Shown here: positions 1 to 10,169 of the stretch, piece by piece
Layout of the letters: each line of letters opens with the position of its first letter
Position numbering within the stretch: the first letter of the stretch is position 1
Assembly: GCA_934045075.1 (NCBI GenBank)
Contig: OW203722.1
Span: 23,406,879-23,470,878 of the forward strand
Source: Yponomeuta sedellus
Taxonomy: Eukaryota > Arthropoda > Insecta > Lepidoptera > Yponomeutidae
DNA length: 64,000 nt
Direction of reading: 5' to 3'
Notes under the pieces: generated by a model
The model's database searches: none
The model's input: only the letters and a program-made list of their open reading frames with translations
What the model was told of the DNA's origin: nothing
Position numbers and translations under genes: made by a program

Positions 1-620
1 ACACGGAAAGTTAATTTCAACTTTCTTATAATTTTTCTTTTTAAATCTCATGGAACAATCTAAATTGGCTCAGCTCTAGGTGATGAAAAATTCAAATCCC
101 AGCCGTGGCTCAACTCCTTATTCATGCTTTTGCTTTGCCACTAACTAATGTTTTGGGTCACGCGTCTTTAGTGCTTTTACTCCGTCCGAATTCCTCATTA
201 CACGTAAAGTTCACAAAGTAATTGCGAGCGTTTAAGTTCGACGAGAGTTCTAACACACATTCTAGTAAAACAACAATAGATGATTGGAGTTTTTGGTCGA
301 GTCAACCAATTTTGTCACTGTTCCGCCGGCTGATATCTTAACATAATTTTAGAAATTACAAACATTTACTTGTGTCCGGAATGAACGTGAAAATGTTCGC
401 AGCGATGTTTGCTTAGGAGGCAACAATGACATCATTTTATTTCTATAATTTTAGTGTATTGTCGTCACCACTAAATAACTATTCAACTTCGTAATTTCTT
501 ACATGAAGGAGTAATGTTTAACAATGTTTTTAGTAATGTTAACATGAGAAGTAAAACACCCAGGCAAACTATATTACAAAAAACCTCAGTGAAATTCGAA
601 CTCTCAATATGTGTGAATGT
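1..620. other. unassigned AT-rich DNA
   Basis: No gene, RNA or repeat family that recurs in this window was recognised here. All frames are short and interrupted by stops. Confidence 0.5.
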
Positions 621-624
621 CTTT

Positions 625-780
625 TAATCTATACACGTCCCACTGCAAGGCACAGGGGTTTTCTCAGAGAGACAGAGCATAGGCTTGCTCACTGCCTCGC
701 GTGAAATTGCTAATCTGCAGTAGAGATTAGCAATTTCAAGAGCTGAGGTTTTGAAACACCAGATCCGTGTTATAATGCGT
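625..780 (-). repeat. SINE-A fragment with internal hairpin
   Basis: On the minus strand this matches the SINE here called family A, whose 3' part reads 'ccgcggtgggcacgcg', then 'cccatactctctct' and ends near 'gcagtgggacgt'. Other copies lie at 2260-3090, 10040-10165, 17335-17545 and 24235-24500. This copy contains a perfect 14-bp inverted repeat (703-716 with 724-737, 7-nt loop), made by a local inverted duplication of SINE sequence. Confidence 0.6.
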
Positions 781-1198
781 TAACCACCCACTAATAGACA
801 GCTGTCCTAGCTTCTAGAAGCCTTTTTCTATGAGAAAAGTAGAGTTTGTAAACGTGCGCTCACTACAGGTTAACAATTAACAAAAATACAAAGGTAAATG
901 TAATACTCCAGAAATTCAGGTTTCCCTGTAGTATTTTATTTCTTAAGTTTGTTGCTTTTAAATATTCACAAATGAAAAAATATTTCACAAGTACATTACA
1001 GGCCCTATAGAAAAACTATATGCTAGGTATAAAGAGGCGTAATATTAAAAGGTTATATTAAATTCGTCGTATGACATTCGTTTCGCCATACATTTTCAGT
1101 TTAGAGTAGATGACAAAATATTCAATTTTCTTTCTAGTCGTCGTCTTTCACAAAATCATAAAAAAATTACTCCAAGAGCCGTAGTATTGCACTAGAAT

Positions 1199-1222
1199 AA
1201 CCTAACTAACCTAACCTAAGGA
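1199..1222. repeat. short CCTAA-like tract
   Basis: Three to four imperfect copies of CCTAA, the complement of the usual insect telomere unit TTAGG. The tract is too short and imperfect to call an interstitial telomere with confidence. Confidence 0.35.
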
Positions 1223-1254
1223 GACATAGAACTCAGTAATTCGTTGCCATGCTA

Positions 1255-1325
1255 ACACTAGTCCACTGCTGGATATAGCCGCCTAAACAGCGCCACGATG
1301 TGCTATTATAGGGGGTAATGCCCAA
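1255..1325 (-). repeat. decayed end of RTE-tailed SINE
   Basis: The words 'tagtccactgctgga', 'atagcc' and 'gggggtaatgccca' appear in the order seen in the minus-strand copies at 55021-55284 and 60601-60852. Only the 3' part of the family remains. Confidence 0.55.
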
Positions 1326-1329
1326 CTCA

Positions 1330-2130
1330 GTAATTATGAACCACAAATGATTACCACAGGCACGTATGCATTAAGTATATTATTGTTTACTAAAATCGTT
1401 CGCGTTAAGATAAAAAATTCGTATCGTAAAAAGTATCAAGCAAACCAAATCTACTGTCGCAAAAGCACGATTGGTCTAAATGCGTATCAAGAACTTAACT
1501 TAGCACTTAGTCCATTAACGTGTTATTTATTTCAACAAAGTGAGAAAGCAAAAATGTTTGTCGAAATTAGCATCAATAAATCATTACTGTTGGAGTTATT
1601 TATTATGTAAGTCGCATTTTTGATACCAAAATCTATAGGCGTTTCTTTTCCTATGAATTGTTTATTTTTTTCTTTAAGACATTTCTTTTAATAATTATTT
1701 TGTGTGATATGGAATCCATCGACTTTTGTTTTTATTTTTTTATGAATAAAATTAGGTACATATTTTTTATCTGCTTTCCAAGTTATGGACTGTGTATAAA
1801 TAGTGACTGCTTTAAATATAAATACTATCAACTTTTATCGATAGAATAATGTATAGACGTATTCGTTGTATTTAAATAGATAGATAATAGTACATTACAC
1901 AACTAGGGTGGTAATACAAAGAAAGGCCGAGATCGCAGAAGCTTGCGACCCGAGCTGCAAGCGAGGATTTCACCTCACAGATAAACCTGTACAGGTTTCA
2001 GTGAAGGTTTTTTTGTATGTTAATAGTATTCTGTAAATGCCTTGAATAAATACTAATAAAAAAAAAAATATGCGATCGAGAGCTTTCTTTATTACCTCCC
2101 GTGTTGTGTACATCTTTTTATGTCTACACT
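1330..2130. other. unassigned AT-rich DNA
   Basis: Two open frames (1347-1610, 87 codons; 1658-1849, 63 codons) were inspected. They have low-complexity AT-driven composition and no recognisable domain, so neither is called a gene. Confidence 0.45.
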
Positions 2131-2137
2131 TGGCCAG

Positions 2138-2182
2138 AAAGTGGCTTTTTCCGTACGCGCAGCGTGCGGAAAAAGCCACTTT
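2138..2182. repeat. near-perfect hairpin
   Basis: Two 21-bp arms (2138-2158 and 2162-2182) are inverted complements with one mismatch and a 3-nt loop. The arm begins 'aaagtggctttttccg'. It may be the collapsed ends of a small DNA element. No target duplication was identified. Confidence 0.7.
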
Positions 2183-2430
2183 ACTGCCAGGTGTGGCATA
2201 AAGAACATTTTATTGCACAACCAGAAATTTATTCAGTATTGATAAACTCACACTATTAACGATGTTGGTACCCCAGTGGGTCAAACAATGGATTCGGAAG
2301 GGACCCGGGTAGCGAAAATCAATCCCAGTGCGGGATCATAGACTTTGTTTTCTTAAATTATGTAAATGTGTGAAGTTATAGTAGTAATACCACTCACAAA
2401 CTGTGATGCACAACATCGTGAGGACACCTG

Positions 2431-2654
2431 AGTGCTTAGTGCGAGTTTTTTAACTACTCGATCGCGTTAACGTAAACTCACATTTCTATGGCATCGAGGA
2501 AGCGCCACCTAGCGACAACTATGGAAATTAAAATTGCTGAGTGTGAGTTTTAATGGTTTACGTTGAGAAGTGAACACGTTTACAAGCCAAAACACGAACA
2601 AACGCAAGTGCGAGTTGTACTGTGACAGCGTTTTGCAAACTCGCACTAAGCACT
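2431..2654 (+). mobile_element. MITE, first of an inverted pair
   Basis: This 224-bp unit begins AGTGCTTAGTGCGAG and ends with the inverted complement CTCGCACTAAGCACT. It is preceded by CTG (2428-2430) and followed by CAG (2655-2657). Positions 2431-2637 are inverted and nearly identical to 2757-2962 in the neighbouring unit. A 3-bp duplication is compatible with several DNA transposon superfamilies, and the trinucleotide CTG/CAG is not the TAA or TTA typical of PIF/Harbinger. No coding capacity is present. Confidence 0.7.
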
Positions 2655-2657
2655 CAG

Positions 2658-2962
2658 AGTGCTTAGTGCGAGTTTGACAGATCCAATCGAATAACTTTAC
2701 TACCGCGTTAATCGAGCATTGAGTAGTGAGTATGAGTAAGTTAACCGTTCGAACTGGCAAAACGCTGTCACAGTACAACTCGCACTCGCGTTTGTTCGTG
2801 TTTTGGCTTGTAAACGTGTTCACTTCTCAACGTAAACCATTACAACTCGCACTCAGCAATTTTAATTTCCATAGTTGTCGCTAGGTGGCGCTTCCTCGAT
2901 GCCATAGAAATGTGAGTTTACGTTAACGCGATCGAGTAGTTAAAAAACTCGCACTAAGCACT
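2658..2962 (-). mobile_element. MITE, second of an inverted pair
   Basis: This 305-bp unit carries the same 15-bp termini as its neighbour and is flanked by CAG (2655-2657) and CTG (2963-2965). Its right 206 bp mirror the first unit, so the pair forms a very large foldback. The segment 2673-2756 is unique to this unit. Confidence 0.7.
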
Positions 2963-3227
2963 CTGAGCATCTGAGGTGTTCCAATATCTTACCGCTTGAA
3001 ATTGCCAATCCGCAGTGGGGACGAGTGGTAATTAAGCCCATACTGCCTCTGAGATAAAGCCTGTGCCCCGCAGTGGGACGTTTATAGGCTACCATAAAAA
3101 GAACTTTAACGATACGTCACCCATCCCATTGTCGTTAATAGCTATTCTATTTACGTGTCGTGAAATTTTACTTGACGGGCGTTTTCTTTTGATAATTTCA
3201 GTAGTGTTCTACGTTGAATGGCACTTT

Positions 3228-3540
3228 TTAGGGTTCCGTGACTGAAAAGGAAACGCGAAACTCGTGTGTCCGTCCGTTTGTCTGTCAAGACCCTTTATCT
3301 TGGGAACGCGTGAAGGTAACGAGAAATTTAAACCATATAGTTACAGTCCCTTGAAGCTAAGTTTATTCACACTTCAAAGTTAACGCCAAAAAAGGTACGG
3401 CCGTTTATGTCGCAAAAAAACGTATATTTCGACACTCAAGGAAGTCAAAAATCATAGGCTACTTCCCGTTGATGTAGAACTATAAAATTTGGCAAGGAAT
3501 ATTCTCTTGTACTACAAATAAAGTATGCTGAGTTTGAGCC
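3228..3540 (+). repeat. GGGTTCCGT-type dispersed repeat
   Basis: It starts 'tttagggttccgt', followed by 'tccgtccgtttgtctgtc' and 'accctttatcttggga'. Related starts occur at 20636 and 62348 and, inverted, near 21945-22010. I associate this repeat with Lepidoptera. No coding frame is present. Confidence 0.55.
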
Positions 3541-4673
3541 CCTTTTTTGTTGCCACGGAAACAACCGAGGCGATTGGAGTTGGACGTGGCTGAGTGTCAT
3601 ACATTATTACCCAGCTTTCATACATCATACATTATTATATGGTACCCAGCTGTATTCGATTTCATAATGTCTTACATGTTCTCTACGCGATTGTTTTGTT
3701 TTCTTTTAATTATATTTCGTGTATTTTGCTTGTTACCTATTAGTTTACTTTGTGTTTTCGTGGCAATTTGAATAAATGTCTTCATTCTTCAAAGACAGTG
3801 CTGGCGATTAATAGTTGTATATACCTCTTTGTATATAGATACTTTTTCTTGTAATGCTGGTTTTGAAAATATAATTTAGTTGTTACAAAAACCGAATTTA
3901 AATAACAGACAGATATTAAGATTTTTTATATTCACTTTTTGAAAAAAACGTTTTTAAATCCAATTATGATTTTTATTCCATTGGTGACGTTAGTTAGCGC
4001 TCCTAAGCGCCTTAAGCTAGGTACTTCTATTTCTAGACACCTGCAATGGCGTTTGATTTGCTATCCACTCAAACCGGCGATACCCTGGCGTTCCAATTAC
4101 AAACTTCATGCTAACAAGAAAACTATTAGCAATTATCTTTTCGCCGCATTCAATCAATTTTCTATTCACAAACAAGGTATTTCAGCGGACGCAGACAAAC
4201 CATCTGATCGTTTGCATAAAGTGTGAGTCATAACACCAAGCGATAGGGTCTATATTGTGCTGGTCAGATCCTGTGGACAACTTTGTGAGGCTTAAAGTTT
4301 CCAACTGCACTGGTACAGAAGACACTGCTGATAGAACGAGTAAAATCTGTGTATATATTAGTGTAGTAGATAAAAGATAGTTTGAAAAAAACATGGGTCA
4401 TATAGAATTTACATTCTATTTGGTAAGTGCCAATATTCAATGTAATATCTAATTTACCTCAGGGTTATTATATTGAAGAAAAAGGCTGCGAAAAAACTTT
4501 ACTGTGACATACTTTTCTCAAATCGTTTTCAACATAATGAATAACGTTAGAAAATTAGGACCAAAAGAAGCAGACAAAAAACTGAATAATTCGAATTTAT
4601 GATTTTGTATGGATACCACTTTGGTCGATTACTTTCGATAACTTCTCAAAAAAGTTCGTTCATAAATAGGTAG
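3541..4673. other. unassigned DNA
   Basis: No repeat or gene was recognised. The frame at 3939-4226 (95 codons) shows no recognisable domain and is not called. Confidence 0.4.
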
Positions 4674-4686
4674 TTATTCTGAAAAA

Positions 4687-4993
4687 TAGGTTTTTGAATT
4701 GTCCTTAGCACGGGTTAGTGCATTAAAAATAATATAGTCATGTGAATACAGCGATATTATTCCGATATAAAAACCTAACTGCAAAGTGGCTGCAAGTGAT
4801 GCAAATTACTTCAGCCAGATGTCGCTGCCTGTACGTAATACAGAGATTATTGTAAAGAGGTTCGAAATTTCACTGGTGCCGGTGAGTCGCCCATTAGCTC
4901 AGATGGAAAGAGCGCTGGCACGAATAGCCAGAGGTCACGGGTTCGAATCCCGCGGCATGAGTGGAATTTTTAGCCTCTAAATAGGTTTTTGAA
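4687..4993 (+). mobile_element. tRNA-like 12-bp-TSD repeat, locus 1
   Basis: The unit holds a tRNA-like block at about 4888-4965 with a box-A-like 'TAGCTCAGATGG' and a perfect B box 'GGTTCGAATCC'. It is followed by 'agcctctaaataggttttt'. The copy starts in the tail of a preceding unit ('taggtttttgaatt', 'cacgggttagtgcatt') and ends in the same 'taggtttttgaatt', so it has short terminal direct repeats about 295 bp apart. It is flanked by 13-bp target duplications (4674-4686 and 4994-5006, one mismatch). Confidence 0.8.
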
Positions 4994-5006
4994 TTATTCT
5001 AAAAAA

Positions 5007-5990
5007 GATAAGATAAGATAAGAATATTCTTTAGGTATTGTACACCAGGAAAAACAAACAAAACATAATTACAAAGATACAGTACAATTGGCGGCCTTAT
5101 TGCTTAGAGCAATTTCTTCCAGGCAACCCACGATGGAGAGTTGCTGAAGGAAACGTGAGACGGGTAGTTGGTGCAAATATGAACATTTATGTACATACTT
5201 ATACTTAAAAATAATATACTTACATAAATCATAACATATAATACATAAAACAATTTATTATAAACGTACACAAACTTACATTATTTACAATAAAGTTCCG
5301 CAAGAGGATAAAAAGAAAGACATACCTACATTAAGAAAAACAATAACAAAATCAAATAAAAAAATAATAATTAGAGTGATAGATAAAATCGTAAACCTTA
5401 TTTTTAAAGATAGCTGGGGAAGCAGAGCGCCTTATTGAAACCGGCAGATCATTCCACAGCCGGGCGGCCCTAACAGCAAATGAATTGCTGAAGAACCTCG
5501 TCGAATGACTCGAAATCTTCAGCATCAGGTTCTGGTCAGACCGAAGGGCCCGGCTGTGGAAATCACTGAGGTAGATAAAGCGCTCTTTAAGATATAAAGG
5601 GGTGGCGGGATTGAACAGTACTGAGTAAAGAAGACAAATGATGTGGGCATTCCTACGAAGACGGATAGGGAGCCTCTTGAGCTTAGTGTGATACTCGGAG
5701 ACATGATTTGGCTTACGCATAAACCTAATAGCAAAGTTTTGGAGGCGCTCAAGTTTATTCAGTTGCTCTTCGGTCAAATCAAGATAGCTGGTATCAGCGT
5801 AGTCGAGGATAGGAAGCAAGAGAGATTGCGCAAGTGCAACTTTGGTCACAGTGGGCAGGAAATTCCGTAACCTTCTCAGAGAGGCTGCCGAAGCGAATAT
5901 TTTCCGACTCACTTCCGCCAGCTGTGGTGACGAAGACAAACACCTATCGATAATAATCCCCAGGTTCTTAACCTTCTCACTGAGAGGAAT
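5007..5990 (-). mobile_element. 5'-truncated LINE (Jockey/CR1-like)
   Basis: Minus-strand LINE 3' portion: coding remnant at 5352-5990, 3' UTR, then 'aaagaatattct' and a (TTATC)n tail at 5007-5024. The same 'gtacaataaag..ttct' plus (ATCT)n-type tail ends the fragments near 8085, 21345 and 52640. The 5' part is missing. Confidence 0.75.
5352..5939 (-). pseudogene. LINE reverse transcriptase C-terminus (truncated)
   Basis: The 195-codon frame, extendable upstream to about 5990 through 'VKNLGIIID', matches the region after the catalytic palm of Jockey/CR1-type reverse transcriptases. The recognisable pieces are 'LLPILDYADTSYLDLTEEQ', 'KLERLQNFAIRFM', 'LPIRLRRNAHIICLLY' and 'RAARLWNDLPVSIRRS'. 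The endonuclease and the F/YADD core are absent because the element is truncated at its 5' end. No stop lies within the remaining stretch, so the insertion is moderately young. It cannot work on its own. Confidence 0.8.
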
Positions 5991-6007
5991 TATTATATTA
6001 AAAAGCT

Positions 6008-6125
6008 AACGATCTTATAAAAACACGATTGCTCTAAAGCTCTTCTCAGAGGCAATTGACTTAATCTGTGGTTACCTTTTTCCTTGTAAAATCTTCACCA
6101 CAGACGAGTGTTTTGAGGAATCGAA
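6008..6125 (+). repeat. dispersed repeat with 'CAGAGGCA' core
   Basis: 'ataaaaacac', 'ctcagaggca', 'ttaatctgtggttac', 'ccttgtaaaatct' and 'ccacagac' occur in the same order at 19008-19100, 59393-59490 and, inverted, 23905-23995. The nature of the family is unknown. Confidence 0.55.
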
Positions 6126-6404
6126 CTTTTGAAAGATCGTACGTTTGTTTTGTAGCTTGTCGCTTGCCCAGCACCTACAATCCTGACAGCGTGTGACCTA
6201 TTCATCCTTCTGTCCTACTTGTTCTGTGTTTAGACCCTGACAGTTGCGCAGTTTGGTTGTTCGTTCATTCGCTGTGTTTCTATTGTTGTTGTTGGCGAAA
6301 ACAAACTGTTGTGAGCTGAGGTGTCGAGCGAAGGGACGTTTCAGAATGTGAGGAGGTACTGTCGCTTTCTGAAAATTTTTATTATACTAGTTTTATTTTT
6401 ATTG

Positions 6405-6612
6405 TACTAACCCGTGCTAAGGACAAATTTAAAAGTACGTAATATGTACGCAATACAGAGAATAGTGTAAAGAAGTTAGAAATTTCACTGATGCCGGTGA
6501 GTCGCCCATTAGCTCAGTTGGAAAGAGCGCTGGCACGGATAGCTAGAGGTTGCGGGTGCGAATCCCGGCATGGGTGGAATTTTTAGCCTCTAAATAGGTT
6601 TTTATAAATGTT
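6405..6612 (+). mobile_element. tRNA-like repeat, locus 2
   Basis: It contains 'TAGCTCAGTTGG' and a damaged B box ('gggtgcgaatccc'), and ends 'agcctctaaataggttttta'. The left edge is an inverted piece of the unit tail ('actaacccgtgctaaggaca'), so this is a head-to-head rearranged copy. No clear target duplication was found. Confidence 0.7.
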
Positions 6613-6699
6613 TATTAGTTTTCAAAATGTTTACCTTGGAACCGGACAGCGCGCGTCGGCCGACACATACTTGGCTGGAATTGCTATCTATGGAAGCTT

Positions 6700-6905
6700 A
6701 GTTACTGTAACCTTAATGTAACATTAAATAAATAAAAAGTAATATATACATTTTAGCGCGAGTAGACCAACTGCCCGATGATCGGACGATGTGGTCAGGT
6801 CGGCAGGGAGCCCTTGGATGTGAATGGCGAGAGACCACGAAGGATGGCATGATGGGGAAAAAGCCTATACCCAGCAGTGGGCAGAGGTGGGCTGATGATG
6901 ATGAA
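6700..6905 (+). repeat. RTE-like LINE 3' end with GATGAT tail
   Basis: 'agcgcgagtagacc', 'cgatgtggtcaggtcggca', 'cccagcagtgggcagaggt' and 'gggctgatgatgatga' match the degraded last codons and tail of an RTE-type LINE. A related tail recurs at 7410-7470. Confidence 0.6.
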
Positions 6906-7590
6906 ATCAATCTTTATTTACTGTTGATAAGATAAGAAAATTCTCAATTGCACAATACGCATATTTGTATAAAGGCGAGCTTAACACTAATGAGTATTTT
7001 CTTCCAGCTAACCTTGGGTTATGTGGATAGTGGTGCGGGTATTGTTGGTGAGACATTATAGACGACGTGGACTTATTACTTACTGACGTTGAGACATTGA
7101 TGACTTATGGCTCTGAAACATGGTCTCATTGTGCCCTATAAGAAAAACCTATTTAGAGGCTAAAAATTCCACCAATGCCGGGACTCGAACCCGCGACCTC
7201 TGGGTAACCGTGCGAGCGCTCTCCCAACTGAGATAATGACCGACTCACCGGCATCGTTGAAATTTCGAACCTCTTTACAATACTCTCTGTATTACGTACA
7301 GGCAGCAACATCTGGCTGAAGTAATTTAACATCACTTGCAGCCCCGAGTACCTACTTTGCAGTTAGGTTTTACGTCGGAATGATATCGCTGTACTCACAT
7401 TCATATCATTCCGATTCCGATTGCCCCAGCAGTGGGCAGAGGTAGGCTGACGATGGTGAAATAAATCGTTATTTACTGTTGGTGACACATTAAAGACAGC
7501 GTTGACTTATTGGACTTACTGACGTTGACACGTTGATGACTTATGGCACTGAAACTTGGTCTCTCACTGTATGCCTTTTAAATAAGCTCA
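6892..7590 (+). repeat. local direct duplication interrupted by other repeats
   Basis: The stretch 'ctttatttactgttg', 'ttggtgagacattat', 'ttactgacgttgaga' and 'gatgacttatgg' (6906-7130) is repeated at about 7455-7580. The first copy is interrupted at about 6925-7040 by a minus-strand LINE tail ('cttatcttatc' on that strand). Between the two copies lies the tRNA-like repeat at 7142-7400. Confidence 0.6.
7142..7400 (-). mobile_element. tRNA-like repeat, locus 3
   Basis: Minus-strand copy, near full length. It runs from 'aaaaacctatttagaggcta' (the tail on the sense strand) through B box 'GGGTTCGAGTCCC' to 'ggaatgatatcgctgtac'. The D-arm region is mutated. No target duplication could be matched. 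Confidence 0.75.
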
Positions 7591-7609
7591 AGGTCACGCT
7601 ACGAGCTAT

Positions 7610-7930
7610 GAAAAGGGTCGGAATTTTTCTACGTGATCTAATCAGAAATTATGAGATCCGTAGGCGAACGTCGTCGACAAAGTAAGCGGATTAGTAAGTT
7701 GAAGTGGCAGTGGGCGGGGCACATAGCACGCAGTACTGACGGCCGATGGGGCCGAAAAGTTCTCGAATGGAAATAACATATCGATAAGCTCAGCGTAAAA
7801 TGACCAGCCACAAGATGGAAAGATCTCATCCAAGTGGCAGGAGGACGTTGGATGCAAGTCGCTTCCTTGGACGCTCTTTGAATGCAACCGGTCTTTTTGG
7901 AAATCCCAATCTCTTCTTGTGGCTGAATGA
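7610..7930 (+). pseudogene. RTE-like LINE reverse transcriptase C-terminal remnant
   Basis: Across frameshifts it encodes the pattern R-R-R-x-T-K/R...KLKWQWAGHIARSTDGRWG, a feature of RTE-type C-termini. 'GRWMQVASLD' and '(GATGAT)n' follow. The tail at 7920-7940 is 'tgatgatgatgaata'. No intact frame remains. Confidence 0.65.
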
Positions 7931-7939
7931 TGATGATGA

Positions 7940-8085
7940 ATAGACTTTAGAGATCGCTCTTAGCGATAAGACCGCCAATTGTATAACATTACTAAGATTT
8001 AAGAAATGGTGGTTGTATTCTGTTTTGTTGTTGTGCAATAAAGCGTTCTCTATCTCTATCTATCTATCTACCTAAAGTAATTTAA
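7940..8085 (+). repeat. LINE 3' tail with (ATCT)n
   Basis: 'gagatcgctcttagcgataag' (split), 'accgccaattgta', 'gtgcaataaagcgttct' and then (ctat)n to about 8072. It is the same tail type as 21170-21345 and 52480-52640. Confidence 0.65.
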
Positions 8086-8104
8086 ACTATCCCAGAATTA
8101 TAGT

Positions 8105-8320
8105 TATCACTAGCGGTGCCCCACAGTGTTACCCACGACTTATCGATTATCCCATGGGAATAAGATATTTTCCCGTAGTAAAACGTAGCCTATTTAATAA
8201 TCCAGGGTGTCGGCTAGCTCCATACAAAATTTCATTAAAATCGCTCCTGCCGCTTAGACGTGAAGATGTAACAAACTTACACACTCACAAACTTTCGCCC
8301 TTGTAATATTAGTGCGATAG
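8105..8320 (+). repeat. lepidopteran-type LINE end remnant
   Basis: 'cccatgggaata', 'cccgtagtaaaacgtagcc', 'aatccagggtgtcgg', 'ccatacaaaatttcatt', 'aaaatcgctcctgccgctta' and 'tgtaatattagtgcgatag' follow the order of a very common lepidopteran repeat ending in 'aatattagt'. Related pieces lie at 20248-20445 and 28720-28870. Confidence 0.6.
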
Positions 8321-9410
8321 AAGGTACCTAAACAATATAAGCGATACAAATTTTCATTAAGTATGGTTCATGAAGAAGCTCGCCGATTCATCAGTTCAGT
8401 CTACGGCACCCGGTCTATTACCGAAAATATTTGTAAGACGCTTACCTTGAAAGCTCTCCCATCTCTGATTTATTCAGAAATGAAAACAAAGCAAATTGCT
8501 AAAGATACGGCAGCACAAATAGCGCGTAAACAACAAACGAGCTCTCGTCGCAGCTCTTGAATAAAGTAGCCGTCTTCACTTGAAGTACTATTAAAATTTA
8601 TTAAGCTTCTAAAGTCTAAATCCAGACTCCGTTGCGCATATTTGATAGAAGCACTCTAATGGAGTTTGCTTGTTGACTAGTTAACTTGTTATATTTTCCT
8701 GAAGTATTCTTCAGTATAGCTTGGATATAGCTCTGCGGGATCGAGTTGTGCTTGAAGTCTTCAATGTAGACAGCGCGACTATCTGCATGTTGCTGAAGAG
8801 AGCGGTACGGTAAACTGTCACGCAGTTTGGCAGAATCATAATATTCTGTATTTTTCTGTACTAAAAATACTTAAACAACATCTTCAAACGCTTCAAAGGC
8901 TTTTAGCAATAAGGCTGCCAATCCGCTATTTGACCAACCATGATTTTATCGAATTTACATCCAAAATATATGAATTATCATTATCATTATTGCATTGTTC
9001 GAGAATGAAAAAACACGTCAATAAAGACCCCCTAGAAGTTGTGGATTCGTGTACCCAGTGAAATTAACATTCGAAAAACTAGGCTCAAACTTGCCAAAAG
9101 AGACCCCGACTCTTTATCAATTGAAACTCGGGTGTATTTATGTGAATATCAATTTGATGTAAGTCCTATAATAATCAATGTCCACTGGCTCTGGCTGAAA
9201 GATGTTTGTTTACATACTTTAGATGGTTTCAAGATGGCGGATAGCGTTTTTGCCGTAACGAATTAAACGAGGAAAAAATTGTGTGCTTTGCAAATTTTGC
9301 AGCCATCCTGCATACTTACTTAGCAAAATCAATATATTTCGGTTTTTTACGTTAAGAAATATTCATTTTTCGCGTCAAATTTGATACGTGTCAAATAGCG
9401 GATTGTACTA
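8321..9410. other. unassigned DNA
   Basis: No gene was recognised. A faint LINE-tail-like phrase ('ttttagcaataaggctgcc') occurs near 8897-8917. Confidence 0.4.
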
Positions 9411-9412
9411 TC

Positions 9413-9695
9413 GATATCAATCTTTCTATGTCCCTACTGCTGGGGCATGGGTCTCTTCCTGCATCGCAGGAAGGTTAGACCATTCTCCACAACGGGGGCC
9501 AAGTACGGTTTGGCGGAGGATTGTAAGACAGCGGCGGGCCTTACTCCGTCAGATGTTATCAAGCCGCCCATAATGTCTCTGACACGGCTAATCGATTGAC
9601 GGTCACCCATCCTGCACCTCACCGCGCCTATTGTTGCTTAGCTCAAGTGATTGATTCCAATCCCTCGGTTCAACTAGGCCACGAGCGTTTCAATT
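9413..9695 (-). mobile_element. 5S-like SINE, copy 1 (internally deleted)
   Basis: Read on the minus strand it has head 'gtggcctagttgaaccgag', then a 5S-like block with 'aagcaac', 'ggcgcggt' and 'caggatgggtgaccg', and the 3' end 'ggacatagaaag..ttgatatc'. About 100 bp between the 5S block and the 'tcagaggc' region are missing. Confidence 0.7.
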
Positions 9696-9723
9696 GTGCT
9701 TTAAATTATACTACATTTTTATA

Positions 9724-9820
9724 TAGATAGATAGAATATTCTTTATTGCATGTACACCAAGGAATTATATAATTTCCGTCACTGTAATTTCCGTGTACAA
9801 TAAAGAATATTCTATCAATA
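9724..9820. repeat. two LINE tails in inverted orientation
   Basis: 'tagatagaatattcttta' at about 9726 is mirrored by 'caataaagaatattctat' at about 9799-9816. They are two short ends of the LINE family with the 'gtacaataaagaatattct' terminus, facing each other. Confidence 0.55.
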
Positions 9821-10039
9821 TATAAATCAATTAATCAATCAATGTATTTACAAGTTATGTAGTAGGGATTAGCTAAGAGATATCTTTAAGATAGCGAACC
9901 TAATACATTCATAATTTATTTACTATTATTAATTATGTGTGTGTTTTAGTGGTGTAGTTATAATGTGACGATTATAATAAAATACACGATGTTTCTGTGG
10001 TGCCAATTTTTTTAGAAAGCAATTTAAAAGGTACGTGAC

Positions 10040-10165
10040 ATTATAAAATACATCTCAGCTCTTGAAATTATCAATCCGCGGTGGGCACGCGTGGTAATTA
10101 AACCCATACTTTCTCTCTCTGGTTTACTTTCTTACCTATACTCTGCAGTGGGACATTCATACTTA
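10040..10165 (+). repeat. SINE-A 3' fragment
   Basis: 'ctcagctcttgaaatt', 'caatccgcggtgggcacgcg', 'taattaaacccatact' and 'ctgcagtgggacatt' follow the family order. Confidence 0.65.
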
Positions 10166-10169
10166 ACAA

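Larger units (their letters stand above)
2260..3090 (+). repeat. SINE-A copy split by two MITEs
   Basis: The left half (2260-2430) has 'gtacccc..gtgggtcaa', a degenerate B-box-like 'caatcccagtgcggg' and 'catcgtgagga'. The right half (2966-3090) continues with 'gaggtgttc', 'gaaattgccaatccg' and 'gcagtgggacgtttatagg'. Removing 2431-2962 plus a CTG duplication restores the order seen in intact copies such as 17335-17545. Confidence 0.65.

Noticed and set aside
1199..1222. Interstitial telomere
   Set aside because: Only three to four imperfect CCTAA units, with no telomere-specific LINE beside them.
2509..2823. 104-codon minus-strand frame
   Set aside because: It spans the two inverted MITEs. 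Its openness follows from the mirrored sequence.
4888..4965. Functional tRNA gene
   Set aside because: The cloverleaf is part of a repeated element, lacks U33 and is mutated differently in each copy.
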